A stretch of 23,115 nucleotides of DNA from JBLHGN01 sp047616325. Its GTDB lineage: Bacteria; Pseudomonadota; Gammaproteobacteria; Pseudomonadales; Cellvibrionaceae. The stretch is from NCBI GenBank assembly GCA_047616325.1, contig JBLHGN010000021.1, forward strand, positions 1 through 23,115. The letters run 5' to 3'. A program made the translations under genes and the position numbers. The notes under the pieces were generated by a model. The model was not told the origin of the DNA, did no database searches, and saw only the letters and a program-made list of their open reading frames with translations. This document shows positions 1 through 6,562 of this stretch, piece by piece. Every line of letters starts with the position of its first letter. Position 1 is the first letter of the stretch.

Positions 1-156
1 GGTTTTGGCGACTCTGATTTGTGGGATTTGGTGGATACCGTGCCGGTGATACCCTCAAGTGCCTGGTATCTGTTTGGCAGAAGCGGGTTCAACCCTTTTA
101 GCTCTGGCAGAAATAAAAATACGCCTGCTGAAGACAAGTTCTGGCTAGACCAATAA
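1..156 (+). CDS. 3' end of an unrecognised protein (partial)
   Basis: The first reading frame is open from the window edge to a TAA at 154-156, giving 51 C-terminal residues. I do not recognise the family. The tail contains a stretch reading VPVIPSSAWYLFG, which faintly resembles the start of a PEP-CTERM type sorting tail (VPxPxxxWLFG). The following residues are polar and charged (NPFSSGRNKNTPAEDKFWLDQ) instead of a hydrophobic helix with a basic end, so a working sorting signal is unlikely. The frame contains no internal stop over 153 bases and ends in a gene-poor, repeat-rich stretch. That it is coding is likely but not certain, because the start and any domains lie outside the window. Confidence 0.45.
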   Translation, partial: GFGDSDLWDLVDTVPVIPSSAWYLFGRSGFNPFSSGRNKNTPAEDKFWLDQ

Positions 157-462
157 AAACACCAGCTTGAGCGCGAGAGCTTGGCAGATGCGGACCGCAC
201 ATCACTGATAGAACCGCCAAAACAAAATTATAGGGCTAAGCAATGATAAAACTCAGCCCTATTCAACGACCTTGGTTTTGGGTTTTTTTGCTCTGTGTTA
301 TCAGAAGTATTGCGTTCTATTTTGTAAGTGGTGGCGATAAAGTGTAAGGAATGATATCTAGGGCCACCCACTAGCCAGCGAGTGTCAATAGGCAATAGAA
401 ATTCTTTTACATTGCTGTTGGCATTAAGGAGCCATGTACCGAGTCGCTTCATGCGAAGCCAG

Positions 463-557
463 GTAGGGTGGGCAACGCCCACGCGGTATTTTGTGGTGTT
501 CTGGTGTTCTGGTGTTCTGGTGTGAATGGTGTGAATGGTGGGCGGTGCCCACCCTAC
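463..557. repeat. REP/BIME-like composite palindromic repeat
   Basis: The 12-base arm GTAGGGTGGGCA at 463-474 has its exact reverse complement at 546-557. Each arm is also the start of a small hairpin of its own: GTGGGC-aac-GCCCAC at 468-482 and GTGGGC-ggt-GCCCAC at 538-552. Between the arms lie two short tandem arrays: GTTCTGGT three times (498-521) and GTGAATGGT twice (522-539). Two inverted mini-hairpins around a variable core is the architecture of a REP pair or BIME. It does not code for anything I recognise. No transposase (for example a RayT type) lies in the window. Confidence 0.7.
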
Positions 558-856
558 GGTTGACGATCAAATTAATGGAGGGATGGCATGCTAAATTATC
601 AGTACCATTCGGGGACAAATCTATTAAATCGCATTTTTCATCTCTGTGAGCACTAAAAAAAGTCCCCGTAATTTATGCCCTCTTTTGAGCGAAGCTACCG
701 ACAACATTGAAGCAACGCCAATGGCCGCTGTTGGCCGGACTCTCGCCTTTCGACCGACTAAGCGAGCTTTGCTACTATCAGCCGTTCGCTCCATGTGGCA
801 AAAGAGCCTTGACGTACGTTTTCGTACCGTTGGACTTCAAACCCCTTAAACGCCAA

Positions 857-956
857 GAATATGCGGAGTAATTTTGAAGAAAATGCTTTATATTGCGGGC
901 CAATATACTACAACTCTACATATTTCTAAACTCTACATATCCTCGAATATGCGGAG
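857..956. repeat. Direct repeat pair GAATATGCGGAG
   Basis: The 12-mer GAATATGCGGAG occurs at 857-868 and again at 945-956, 88 bases apart. The second copy overlaps the left arm and loop of the hairpin at 941-972. It could be the remnant of a repeat family or flank a lost insertion, but neither origin is shown by the sequence. Confidence 0.4.
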
Positions 957-972
957 CACAGAATATTCGAGG
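941..972. repeat. 10-bp hairpin CCTCGAATAT / ATATTCGAGG
   Basis: A perfect 10-bp inverted repeat (941-950 and 963-972) with a 12-base loop. No T-run follows on either strand, so it is not a typical intrinsic terminator. It lies in the repeat-rich intergenic region and is more likely part of a repeat element. Confidence 0.4.
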
Positions 973-1032
973 GAATGACCACAATACCCCAAGTTACACA
1001 AATCATACAAAAAACTGACACAAAAGATAGCA

Positions 1033-1068
1033 AAAAGGCCCGTGCAGAATTAACCTCACGGGCCTTTT
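1033..1068 (-). terminator. Rho-independent terminator downstream of glnK (1163-1501)
   Basis: A 12-bp perfect stem AAAAGGCCCGTG/CACGGGCCTTTT (1033-1044 and 1057-1068) with a 12-base loop. Read on the minus strand it ends in a T-run, about 95 bases past the glnK stop. T-rich sequence also follows on the plus strand, so it may work in both directions. Confidence 0.85.
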
Positions 1069-1162
1069 GGGTTTTTACCTTGTGCGCTTTACGCTTCGGC
1101 GGACATTAGCCAGAGCATAAAAATAGAAACTACAGGGCAAAAGTATAGAACGAGATGATGCC

Positions 1163-1501
1163 TTAAATCGCGTCTGGGCCAGTCTCACCAGTACGTATAC
1201 GAATCACTTCTTCACAGTGCGTAATAAAAATTTTGCCATCGCCAATTTTACCGGTTTGAGCGGCTTTGGTGATAGCGTCAACGGCAGAATCTACTACGTC
1301 GTCGGCCACGGCCAATTCAATTTTCACCTTGGGAAGAAAGTCGATAACATACTCTGCCCCGCGGTAGAGTTCAGTATGCCCTTTTTGTCGGCCAAAGCCC
1401 TTCACCTCGGTCACTGTCATTCCTTGAACACCTATTTCTGACAAAGCGTTACGCACATCATCAAGCTTAAAGGGTTTAACAACCGCAGTAATTAATTTCA
1501 T
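1163..1501 (-). CDS. glnK: Nitrogen regulatory protein PII (GlnK-type), copy 1
   Basis: A 112-residue PII signalling protein, the usual family length. PII trimers bind ATP/ADP and 2-oxoglutarate, are uridylylated at Tyr51 by GlnD, and control AmtB, glutamine synthetase adenylylation and NtrB. The T-loop is intact (GFGRQKGHTELYRGAEYV, residues 35-52) with Tyr51 in place, and the C-terminal signature GKIGDGKIF follows. The start is supported by AGGTG a few bases upstream of the ATG. The gene lies downstream of amtB, but a strong terminator (1680-1717) stands between them, so it probably has its own promoter in 1502-1679. I found no sigma-54-like site there. It differs from the other PII (3068-3406) at about 25 of 112 positions by hand count, almost all outside the T-loop. 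Calling it GlnK instead of GlnB rests on linkage to amtB. Confidence 0.95.
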   Translation of the reverse strand: MKLITAVVKPFKLDDVRNALSEIGVQGMTVTEVKGFGRQKGHTELYRGAEYVIDFLPKVKIELAVADDVVDSAVDAITKAAQTGKIGDGKIFITHCEEVIRIRTGETGPDAI

Positions 1502-1679
1502 GGTTTTTCACCTACTTGTTTCGACTGTTTTAGTTATTGTAAAGGATTAGCTGTGACTAGTATTTGATCTACAAGCGATCATTGCTGGCTAATAGAGGGA
1601 TAACTTACACGCTACTGGCAAGAATTACAAAGGCTCAAGCGCAGGTCTTTGCAAACACAATTAAATTCCAATTGCGAGA

Positions 1680-1717
1680 ACGAAAAAAGCCGAGGTATGA
1701 GCCCCGGCTTTTTTCGT
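1680..1717 (-). terminator. Rho-independent terminator downstream of amtB
   Basis: A 13-bp stem (1680-1692 and 1705-1717, core CGAAAAAAGCCG/CGGCTTTTTTCG) with a short loop and a T6 run on the minus strand. It lies 22 bases past the amtB stop. It would end the glnK-amtB transcript before the second glnK. Confidence 0.85.
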
Positions 1718-1738
1718 ACAAAAGACTTTACAGTAGCA

Positions 1739-2974
1739 TTACTTTGCCATGATAAATTCTGGGTAAGCTTCCATTCCACACTCGGAAAGGTCTACACCTT
1801 CGAACTCTTCTTCTTCAGTTACGCGAATTCCGAAGACAGCCTTAATGGCCAACCAGACAATCAAGCTAGTAACAAAGACCCATACAAAGATGGTCAATGC
1901 GCCTACGATTTGACCAACAAAAGATGAACCGTCGTTGGTGATTGGTACAAGCAACAAGCCCAGCAGACCAACAACACCGTGAACGGAGATAGCGCCGACA
2001 GGATCATCGATTTTAAGCTTATCAAGGCCGACAATGCTAAACACTACCAACACACCACCAACACCACCAAATAACGTAGCTTGAAGCGCACTTGGCGTTG
2101 AAGGCTCAGCAGTAATGGCAACCAAACCAGCCAAAGCACCGTTGAGCGCCATAGTAAGATCAGCCTTGCCAAACAAGATACGCGCGGCAAGCAGAGCAGC
2201 AATCAAACCGCCAGCGGCAGCAGCGTTAGTATTCATAAACACCACAGCTACGGAGTTTGCGCTTTCGACTGTGGCGGTAGCCAGAACCGATCCGCCGTTA
2301 AATCCGAACCAGCCCATCCAAAGAATAAAAGCACCTAGAGTAGCAAGAGGTAGGTTTGCGCCAGGGAATGCATTTACTTGACCGTTTGCGCCATATTTGC
2401 CTTTACGGGCACCTAGAACAATTACGCCTGCAAGCGCTGCAGCTGCACCGGCCATATGAACAATACCAGAACCAGCAAAGTCGCTAAAACCCATATCGCC
2501 AAGCGTGTAAAGGCCGAATACGGCGTTGCCACCCCAAGTCCAGCTTCCTTCCATTGGGTAGATAAAACCCGTCATCACCACGGCAAAGGCTAAAAAGGCC
2601 CAAAGCTTCATGCGCTCGGCTACGGCACCAGATACAATCGACATGGCCGTAGCAACAAACACCACCTGAAAGAAAAAGTCAGCAGATGGTGCATAGGTAG
2701 CGGCTTCTTCGGCGCCAGTTACACCGTCGCCAGTGATGGTTGATAAGAAAATGTCTCCGCCGTACATAATGGCGTAGCCACACACCATATACATGGTGCA
2801 TGCAATCGCATAAAGCGCGACGTTTTTGGTTAAAATTTCAGTTGTATTTTTTGCGCGAACAAGCCCCGATTCCAGCATAGCGAAGCCGGCGGCCATCCAC
2901 ATTACAAGTGCGCCACAGATAAGAAAGTAAAACGTATCTAAAGCGTACTGCAGTTCGAAAATTTGATTTTCCAT
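1739..2974 (-). CDS. amtB: Ammonium transporter AmtB
   Basis: 411-residue Amt/MEP/Rh-family inner-membrane channel that moves ammonium as ammonia plus a proton, working as a trimer blocked by GlnK. About eleven hydrophobic segments are visible. The pore histidines are recognisable in GSGIVHMAGAAAAL (first His) and SVHGVVGLLGLL (second His), and the family stretch NTNAAAAGGLIAALL is present. There is no cleavable signal peptide: the protein begins MENQIFELQYALDTFYF. The ATG is preceded by TTTGGAGAACTG. It starts 93 bases after the stop of the glnK copy at 3068-3406, so the two are probably co-transcribed. Its own terminator follows at 1680-1717. The C-terminal tail, where GlnK contacts AmtB in E. 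coli, is present and acidic (TEEEEFEGVDLSECGMEAYPEFIMAK). Family assignment is secure. Confidence 0.96.
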   Translation of the reverse strand: MENQIFELQYALDTFYFLICGALVMWMAAGFAMLESGLVRAKNTTEILTKNVALYAIACTMYMVCGYAIMYGGDIFLSTITGDGVTGAEEAATYAPSADFFFQVVFVATAMSIVSGAVAERMKLWAFLAFAVVMTGFIYPMEGSWTWGGNAVFGLYTLGDMGFSDFAGSGIVHMAGAAAALAGVIVLGARKGKYGANGQVNAFPGANLPLATLGAFILWMGWFGFNGGSVLATATVESANSVAVVFMNTNAAAAGGLIAALLAARILFGKADLTMALNGALAGLVAITAEPSTPSALQATLFGGVGGVLVVFSIVGLDKLKIDDPVGAISVHGVVGLLGLLLVPITNDGSSFVGQIVGALTIFVWVFVTSLIVWLAIKAVFGIRVTEEEEFEGVDLSECGMEAYPEFIMAK

Positions 2975-3067
2975 AGCAGTTCTCCAAAGTTAAAAATTCT
3001 GCGTATATATGTGTGATTGCAATCTAACGGTGATTGCTGTCTATGTATGATTGAATTCTATCGGTGA

Positions 3068-3406
3068 TTACAGGGCGTCTTCACCAGATTCACCAGTACG
3101 AATCCGAATAACCTGCTCAAGTGAAGAAACAAATATTTTTCCATCACCAATTTTGCCACTGTGGGCGGCTTTGCTAATTGCCTCTAAAACAGAATCAACT
3201 TGACCATCTGCTACAGCAACTTCCAACTTTGTTTTTGGAAGAAAATCCACAACATACTCGGCACCTCGATATAACTCAGTGTGACCTTTTTGACGACCGA
3301 ATCCTTTGACTTCGGTAACTGTAATGCCTTGAACGCCAATTTCAGACAAAGACTCGCGTACGGCGTCTAATTTGAACGGCTTAATAACGGCAGTAATTAA
3401 TTTCAT
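3068..3406 (-). CDS. glnK: Nitrogen regulatory protein PII (GlnK-type), copy 2
   Basis: 112-residue PII protein, first gene of a probable glnK-amtB unit. T-loop residues 37-52 are identical to those of the copy at 1163-1501, with Tyr51 present, and GKIGDGKIF marks the C-terminal signature. The two copies diverge mainly in residues 59-83 and 93-112, close to the ATP/2-oxoglutarate site and the C-terminal strand, which could tune effector response. The ATG has a clear GAGAGGAG ribosome-binding site. Upstream, the TorF-family gene ends with a strong terminator (3453-3478) only about 47 bases before this start, so any separate promoter must be compact or overlap the terminator. It is probably the main AmtB partner; this is inferred from position. 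Confidence 0.95.
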   Translation of the reverse strand: MKLITAVIKPFKLDAVRESLSEIGVQGITVTEVKGFGRQKGHTELYRGAEYVVDFLPKTKLEVAVADGQVDSVLEAISKAAHSGKIGDGKIFVSSLEQVIRIRTGESGEDAL

Positions 3407-3452
3407 TGGACTGCTCCTCTCTTTATAGATGCAGCCTTAGCTGCCAAAAAAA

Positions 3453-3478
3453 ACCGCTGGCAACAGGGTGCCAGCGGT
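3453..3478 (-). terminator. Rho-independent terminator downstream of the TorF-family gene
   Basis: A perfect 10-bp GC-rich stem ACCGCTGGCA/TGCCAGCGGT (3453-3462 and 3469-3478), a 6-base loop, then a run of eight T on the minus strand. It lies 12 bases past the stop of the gene at 3490-4143. Confidence 0.88.
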
Positions 3479-3489
3479 CGATAAACAAT

Positions 3490-4143
3490 TTACTCAATAG
3501 GAAGACTGTAAGAAACGACAAAGATTAGATCGTCGTCTACTGCGTCATCGGCATCATCGATAACTTGGCTAAGCTTGAAAGACAAGGAATCATTGTATGC
3601 ATAACTAAAATCAATGTGGTTATACTCGTCCGAAGCATCTCCTGTGGCTTGACCAACGGTCACGCCAAATGCACCCGCAGAGTATCCAAGAGTATAATAA
3701 CGGTAAGTTTCGTCTCCACCATTAGTTGCAATATTTTCGTACCAAGAGAAACTAACAGGACCTGAGCCTAAAGTCAGGATAACTTCTGACAAATCAGCAA
3801 CTGTATCTTCTTGGCCACCCTGGGGGTAAAGATAATTCCAAACGCTCAAATCGTAAGTAAAAGAACCTACCTCACCACCATAGCCCGCAAAAATATCGTA
3901 TTCAGTTCCGCTAGCAGAATCGCCAGAAGATACCCAAGCACCGGTGTAAAAACCACCAGCTGAGTAACTAATGTCACCAGACACTGCAGGCGTACCTTGA
4001 CCAAGATCCTGTCCACGCCATAAATAGCTAGAGGCGACGCCAGCACTTGCGCTAATTTCAGCATTGGCAACAGACGCCATTCCCGTAAAGGCTACAGTTG
4101 AGGCGACAACTGCACCGGCTAAGAATTTTTTAGTAGTTTTCAT
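3490..4143 (-). CDS. TorF-family putative outer-membrane porin
   Basis: 217 residues with a Sec signal peptide (MKTTKKFLAGAVVASTVAF..., likely cut after VANA at about residue 28). The mature part is rich in alternating aromatic/small residues typical of outer-membrane beta strands and ends in a strand (DDDLIFVVSYSLPIE). The opening motif SAGVASSYLWRGQDLGQGTPAVSGDISY is characteristic of the TIGR02001/TorF family, often found beside glnK-amtB in proteobacteria. Its substrate is not established. Passage of small nitrogen compounds across the outer membrane is an inference from neighbours. The ATG has a GGAG ribosome-binding site. A sigma-54-like promoter lies upstream (4222-4237) and a strong terminator downstream. 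The acidic loop DDADDAVDDD near the C-terminus is notable. Confidence 0.85.
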   Translation of the reverse strand: MKTTKKFLAGAVVASTVAFTGMASVANAEISASAGVASSYLWRGQDLGQGTPAVSGDISYSAGGFYTGAWVSSGDSASGTEYDIFAGYGGEVGSFTYDLSVWNYLYPQGGQEDTVADLSEVILTLGSGPVSFSWYENIATNGGDETYRYYTLGYSAGAFGVTVGQATGDASDEYNHIDFSYAYNDSLSFKLSQVIDDADDAVDDDLIFVVSYSLPIE

Positions 4144-4657
4144 GTATATTCTCCAAGTAGGTATATTTTCTTAGTATGTAAATTTATGCTTTCTACATTT
4201 CTAAGGAAGCAAGAGACACATAGCAGAATTTGAGCCAATTCTATAAACAACTTAATTTTCAGTAACTTAACTGCAATCAGCCTTTAATAGTCGGCGACAC
4301 CACGAGCTCGCCGCACCAACTAAACGCAATAGATGCCAAGCAAAACACAAGATGCACCACACTGGCTCACATTATACTTTTTGACGCATTTATAGAGCTT
4401 ATTCGGCTAGGTTCAAGCGAAAAAGAGACCTAAATCACTAAACTAATTGCATTTTTAAGGGCATGGGGTTAAACAGCAAACCAAGCACGACCGAGGATAG
4501 AACGGTGCAGATAGTTCTAGACTAAGAGGTTATTGAGGGAATATTCATAGTACCAGGGACAGGTTACATCATAAAAAAACAACCGACGAACCAAGACAAG
4601 CATAAGCGATGGGCTGTCTACGTATACGATACTGAGTTTAAAATAAATAACGCAGAT
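4144..4657. other. Intergenic region upstream of the TorF-family gene
   Basis: 514 bases between the Gly-rich protein gene and the TorF-family gene. It holds the candidate sigma-54 promoter (4222-4237) and a small sequence AGTACCAGGGAC at 4549-4560 that resembles AGTACCATTCGGGGAC at 601-616. I see no supported ORF, RNA gene or clear terminator in the rest. Confidence 0.5.
4222..4237 (-). promoter_or_regulatory. Candidate sigma-54 promoter for the TorF-family gene
   Basis: Read on the minus strand the site is TGGCTCAAATTCTGCT. Against the consensus TGGCAC-N5-TTGCW it keeps GG and GC at the required spacing and matches about 9 of 11 defined positions. The predicted start would lie near 4211, giving a leader of about 68 bases to the ATG at 4143. 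Sigma-54 control by NtrC is normal for glnK-amtB neighbourhoods. I did not find a convincing NtrC site upstream. The site was found by eye. Confidence 0.5.
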
Positions 4658-5680
4658 TTAATTCTCAATAACATCCAATCGCTTAATTAAAGCTTCCACT
4701 TTGTCTTCCAATATTTTTATTCGCGTCTTTAATTGTGATGATTCATCGTGCTTTACTTCAGCGCGGGTAGATTCTTGGATAGTCTGCTGATTAGGTTCAG
4801 CCTCTAAATTGATTACTGCAATACGAATATCAACTGTGCCGGCTGTACCGGAAGAACCATTCAGACCTTGCTCACCCTTTTTACCCTCTGCACCGCCCCG
4901 CTTCCATGCGCGGCTACCGGTAAGTGTTTTTTTGTTTATATAGCCCCCAGCAGAGCCACCCCCGCTCTTCCCCGCCAATGCACCCAGCTCAGCTCGTCCG
5001 CCACTTGTATTAACTACGGTCGCCGTGCGAGCAGCTAGAAGCATTGCCGGTGGCGAATTAGAGGATGCCAACGAGTAACTCAGCTGAACATTGCCGCCAT
5101 TGCCGCCATTACCGCCAGCGCCCCCACTACCAGCATTTCCGCCGTTAGCTGCTGTTTTGTGTTTCGAACTACAGTCATATTGACTAAAATCGCGACCATC
5201 ACCGCCCTTACCTCCATCGCCACCCTCACCGCCACTCACATCGATACTGAGGCTGCCAAAGTGGGACAGGCCCAACTGCAAGGTTATATTTTTACCCGAG
5301 GTCGCTACGCCGCCGTTTTGGCCGTCGCCACCGGATTCACCATGAGAACAATCGTCATTTTCTCTTGGGTCAGCATTGGCATTTTTACCCGCTTTCCCAG
5401 TTTCTCCAGGTAAACCAGCGGCGATAATTTTAACATCTTGGCCAATGTAGGCGTCCTTAGCCGTTAGCGCAAAAATATTATTGTGTCCGACAATTTTAAG
5501 TGTCGCACCGTCCTCAAGAATGAGGGTTTCGAGACCAAGGAAGGATTGCGACTGACCAATTTCAACCATTTTGTCGGCTTTAACATGAAGGGATTTTTGT
5601 GCCCCATGCGCAGGCATAAGAGAAGATGCAAAAAAAAGTGATGCAAAGGTGACAAGCTTATAAGAAATGTTCTTTAACAC
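4658..5680 (-). CDS. Secreted Gly-rich protein with C-terminal coiled coil, unknown function
   Basis: 340 residues that I cannot assign to a named family. The start is a GTG at 5678-5680 with GAGGGAG a few bases upstream. Residues 1-26 form a signal peptide (cleavage near PAHG-AQ). Residues 30-88 look like short beta strands (LETLILEDGATLKIVG, FALTAKDAYIGQDVKIIAAG), as in beta-helix or adhesin proteins. Three Gly-rich stretches follow: about 89-130, 149-197 (GG-N/D repeats such as GGEGGDGGKGGDG) and 226-282, with collagen-like G-x-x spacing in places but no regular GXY array. The only two cysteines of the mature protein are C111 and C170. Residues 317-338 form a perfect heptad series (L317, I321, L324, V328, L331, L335, I338), which predicts oligomerisation. 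It sits between urtE and the TorF-family gene, but with 176 bases after urtE it need not be co-transcribed. A surface or matrix role is a guess. Confidence 0.75.
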   Translation of the reverse strand: MLKNISYKLVTFASLFFASSLMPAHGAQKSLHVKADKMVEIGQSQSFLGLETLILEDGATLKIVGHNNIFALTAKDAYIGQDVKIIAAGLPGETGKAGKNANADPRENDDCSHGESGGDGQNGGVATSGKNITLQLGLSHFGSLSIDVSGGEGGDGGKGGDGRDFSQYDCSSKHKTAANGGNAGSGGAGGNGGNGGNVQLSYSLASSNSPPAMLLAARTATVVNTSGGRAELGALAGKSGGGSAGGYINKKTLTGSRAWKRGGAEGKKGEQGLNGSSGTAGTVDIRIAVINLEAEPNQQTIQESTRAEVKHDESSQLKTRIKILEDKVEALIKRLDVIEN

Positions 5681-5856
5681 ACGGACTCCCTCAATGTTTT
5701 ATTTTATGGTCCGGCTTTAGGCGGGTAGTTTCGATTGTACACTGCATTTAACCTGAAGCTGTAACTTCAAAACCAATATGGGTTTAACGCCGCCGCTTTT
5801 GACAAATTGATCTTTAAGGGGTACGGCAGGCGAACTCGGCTAGTATTCCTTGCACA

Positions 5857-6558
5857 CTAAACCGTCAAATATCTACGCACTTCCTTTTCGTCCATACTGC
5901 TTATGTCGCCGGATAACACCACTTCCCCTCTATCCATTACCGCGTATTTATCGCCAAGGTCTTTAGCGAAATCAAAATATTGTTCAACCAACAATATCGC
6001 CATATCGCCCTGCTGCTTGAGAATGGTGATCACTTTGTGAATATCCTTAATAATAGACGGCTGAATACCCTCAGTGGGTTCGTCTAATATCAACAGGCGC
6101 GGTTTCATAATTAACGCACGAGCAATGGATAACTGCTGTTGCTGGCCACCGCTTAAATCACCGCCACGGCGCCCCAACATTTTTTGCAGCACAGGAAACA
6201 AACTGAAAATTTCACTGGGAATTTTTCGCTCACTCCGTGGCAGCACAGCAAAACCGGTTTTTAAGTTCTCCAGCACTGTGAGCTGAGAAAATATCTGCCG
6301 ACCCTGTGGCACATAGGCAATACCTGCACGCGCTCGGTCGGCGGCAGGCACTTTAGTAATATCTTTGCCCTCCCACACAACACTTCCAGACTTAGCAATA
6401 TGACGGCCGGTAATAGACTGCATTAAGCTAGACTTACCCACACCATTGCGACCCAAAACACAGGTAATTTCGCCCTTTTTTGCCTCCAGCGATACATTTT
6501 GCAAAGCCTGACTAGCGCCGTAAAACAAATCAATATTTTTTGCGGTTAACATGTTCAT
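5857..6558 (-). CDS. urtE: Urea ABC transporter ATP-binding protein UrtE
   Basis: 233-residue ABC ATPase, one of the two that power urea import through UrtBC. Walker A is GRNGVGKS (about residues 37-44), the signature is LSGGQQQQLSIARAL, and Walker B is LLILDEPTEG followed by an H-loop region. The branched-chain amino-acid/urea subfamily is indicated by DLFYGASQALQNVSLEAKKGEI and IAYVPQGRQIFSQLTVLENL. It follows urtD after only four bases and ends the urtABCDE order. Two start codons six bases apart (MNM) are possible; the first is used here. No strong ribosome-binding site is visible, so translation is probably coupled to urtD. I see no strong terminator in 5681-5856. Confidence 0.95.
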   Translation of the reverse strand: MNMLTAKNIDLFYGASQALQNVSLEAKKGEITCVLGRNGVGKSSLMQSITGRHIAKSGSVVWEGKDITKVPAADRARAGIAYVPQGRQIFSQLTVLENLKTGFAVLPRSERKIPSEIFSLFPVLQKMLGRRGGDLSGGQQQQLSIARALIMKPRLLILDEPTEGIQPSIIKDIHKVITILKQQGDMAILLVEQYFDFAKDLGDKYAVMDRGEVVLSGDISSMDEKEVRRYLTV

Positions 6559-6562
6559 TTAT

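Larger units (their letters stand above)
157..1162. other. Gene-poor, repeat-rich intergenic region
   Basis: About 1 kb without a gene I can support. It holds an 8-bp inverted repeat at 230-237/255-262 with a 17-base loop, a REP-like composite element (463-557), a 7-bp inverted repeat CGGGGAC/GTCCCCG at 610-616/662-668, a 12-bp direct repeat (857-868 and 945-956), a 10-bp hairpin (941-972) and the glnK terminator (1033-1068). Short open frames here (minus 228-482, minus 424-618, plus 646-849) run through these repeats or lack a ribosome-binding site and a recognisable family. I take the region to be a sink for small repeats between the partial upstream gene and the convergent glnK. Confidence 0.6.

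Noticed and set aside
498..539. Short tandem arrays considered as a CRISPR
   Set aside because: The units are 8-9 bases and directly adjacent without spacers, so they are simple tandem repeats in the REP-like element.
228..618. Minus-strand ORFs at 228-482 and 424-618
   Set aside because: They run through the REP-like repeat and its tandem arrays, have no ribosome-binding site, and show low-complexity His/Pro-rich or unstructured translations.
646..849. Plus-strand 67-residue ORF in the repeat-rich region
   Set aside because: No recognisable family, no ribosome-binding site and location among repeats. It could be a gene fragment, but I cannot support it as a gene.
3459..3473. Near-perfect sigma-54 words (TGGCAC and TTGCC on the minus strand) upstream of glnK
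   Set aside because: The spacer is four bases instead of five, so GG and GC are one base too close, and the words are part of the TorF-gene terminator stem.
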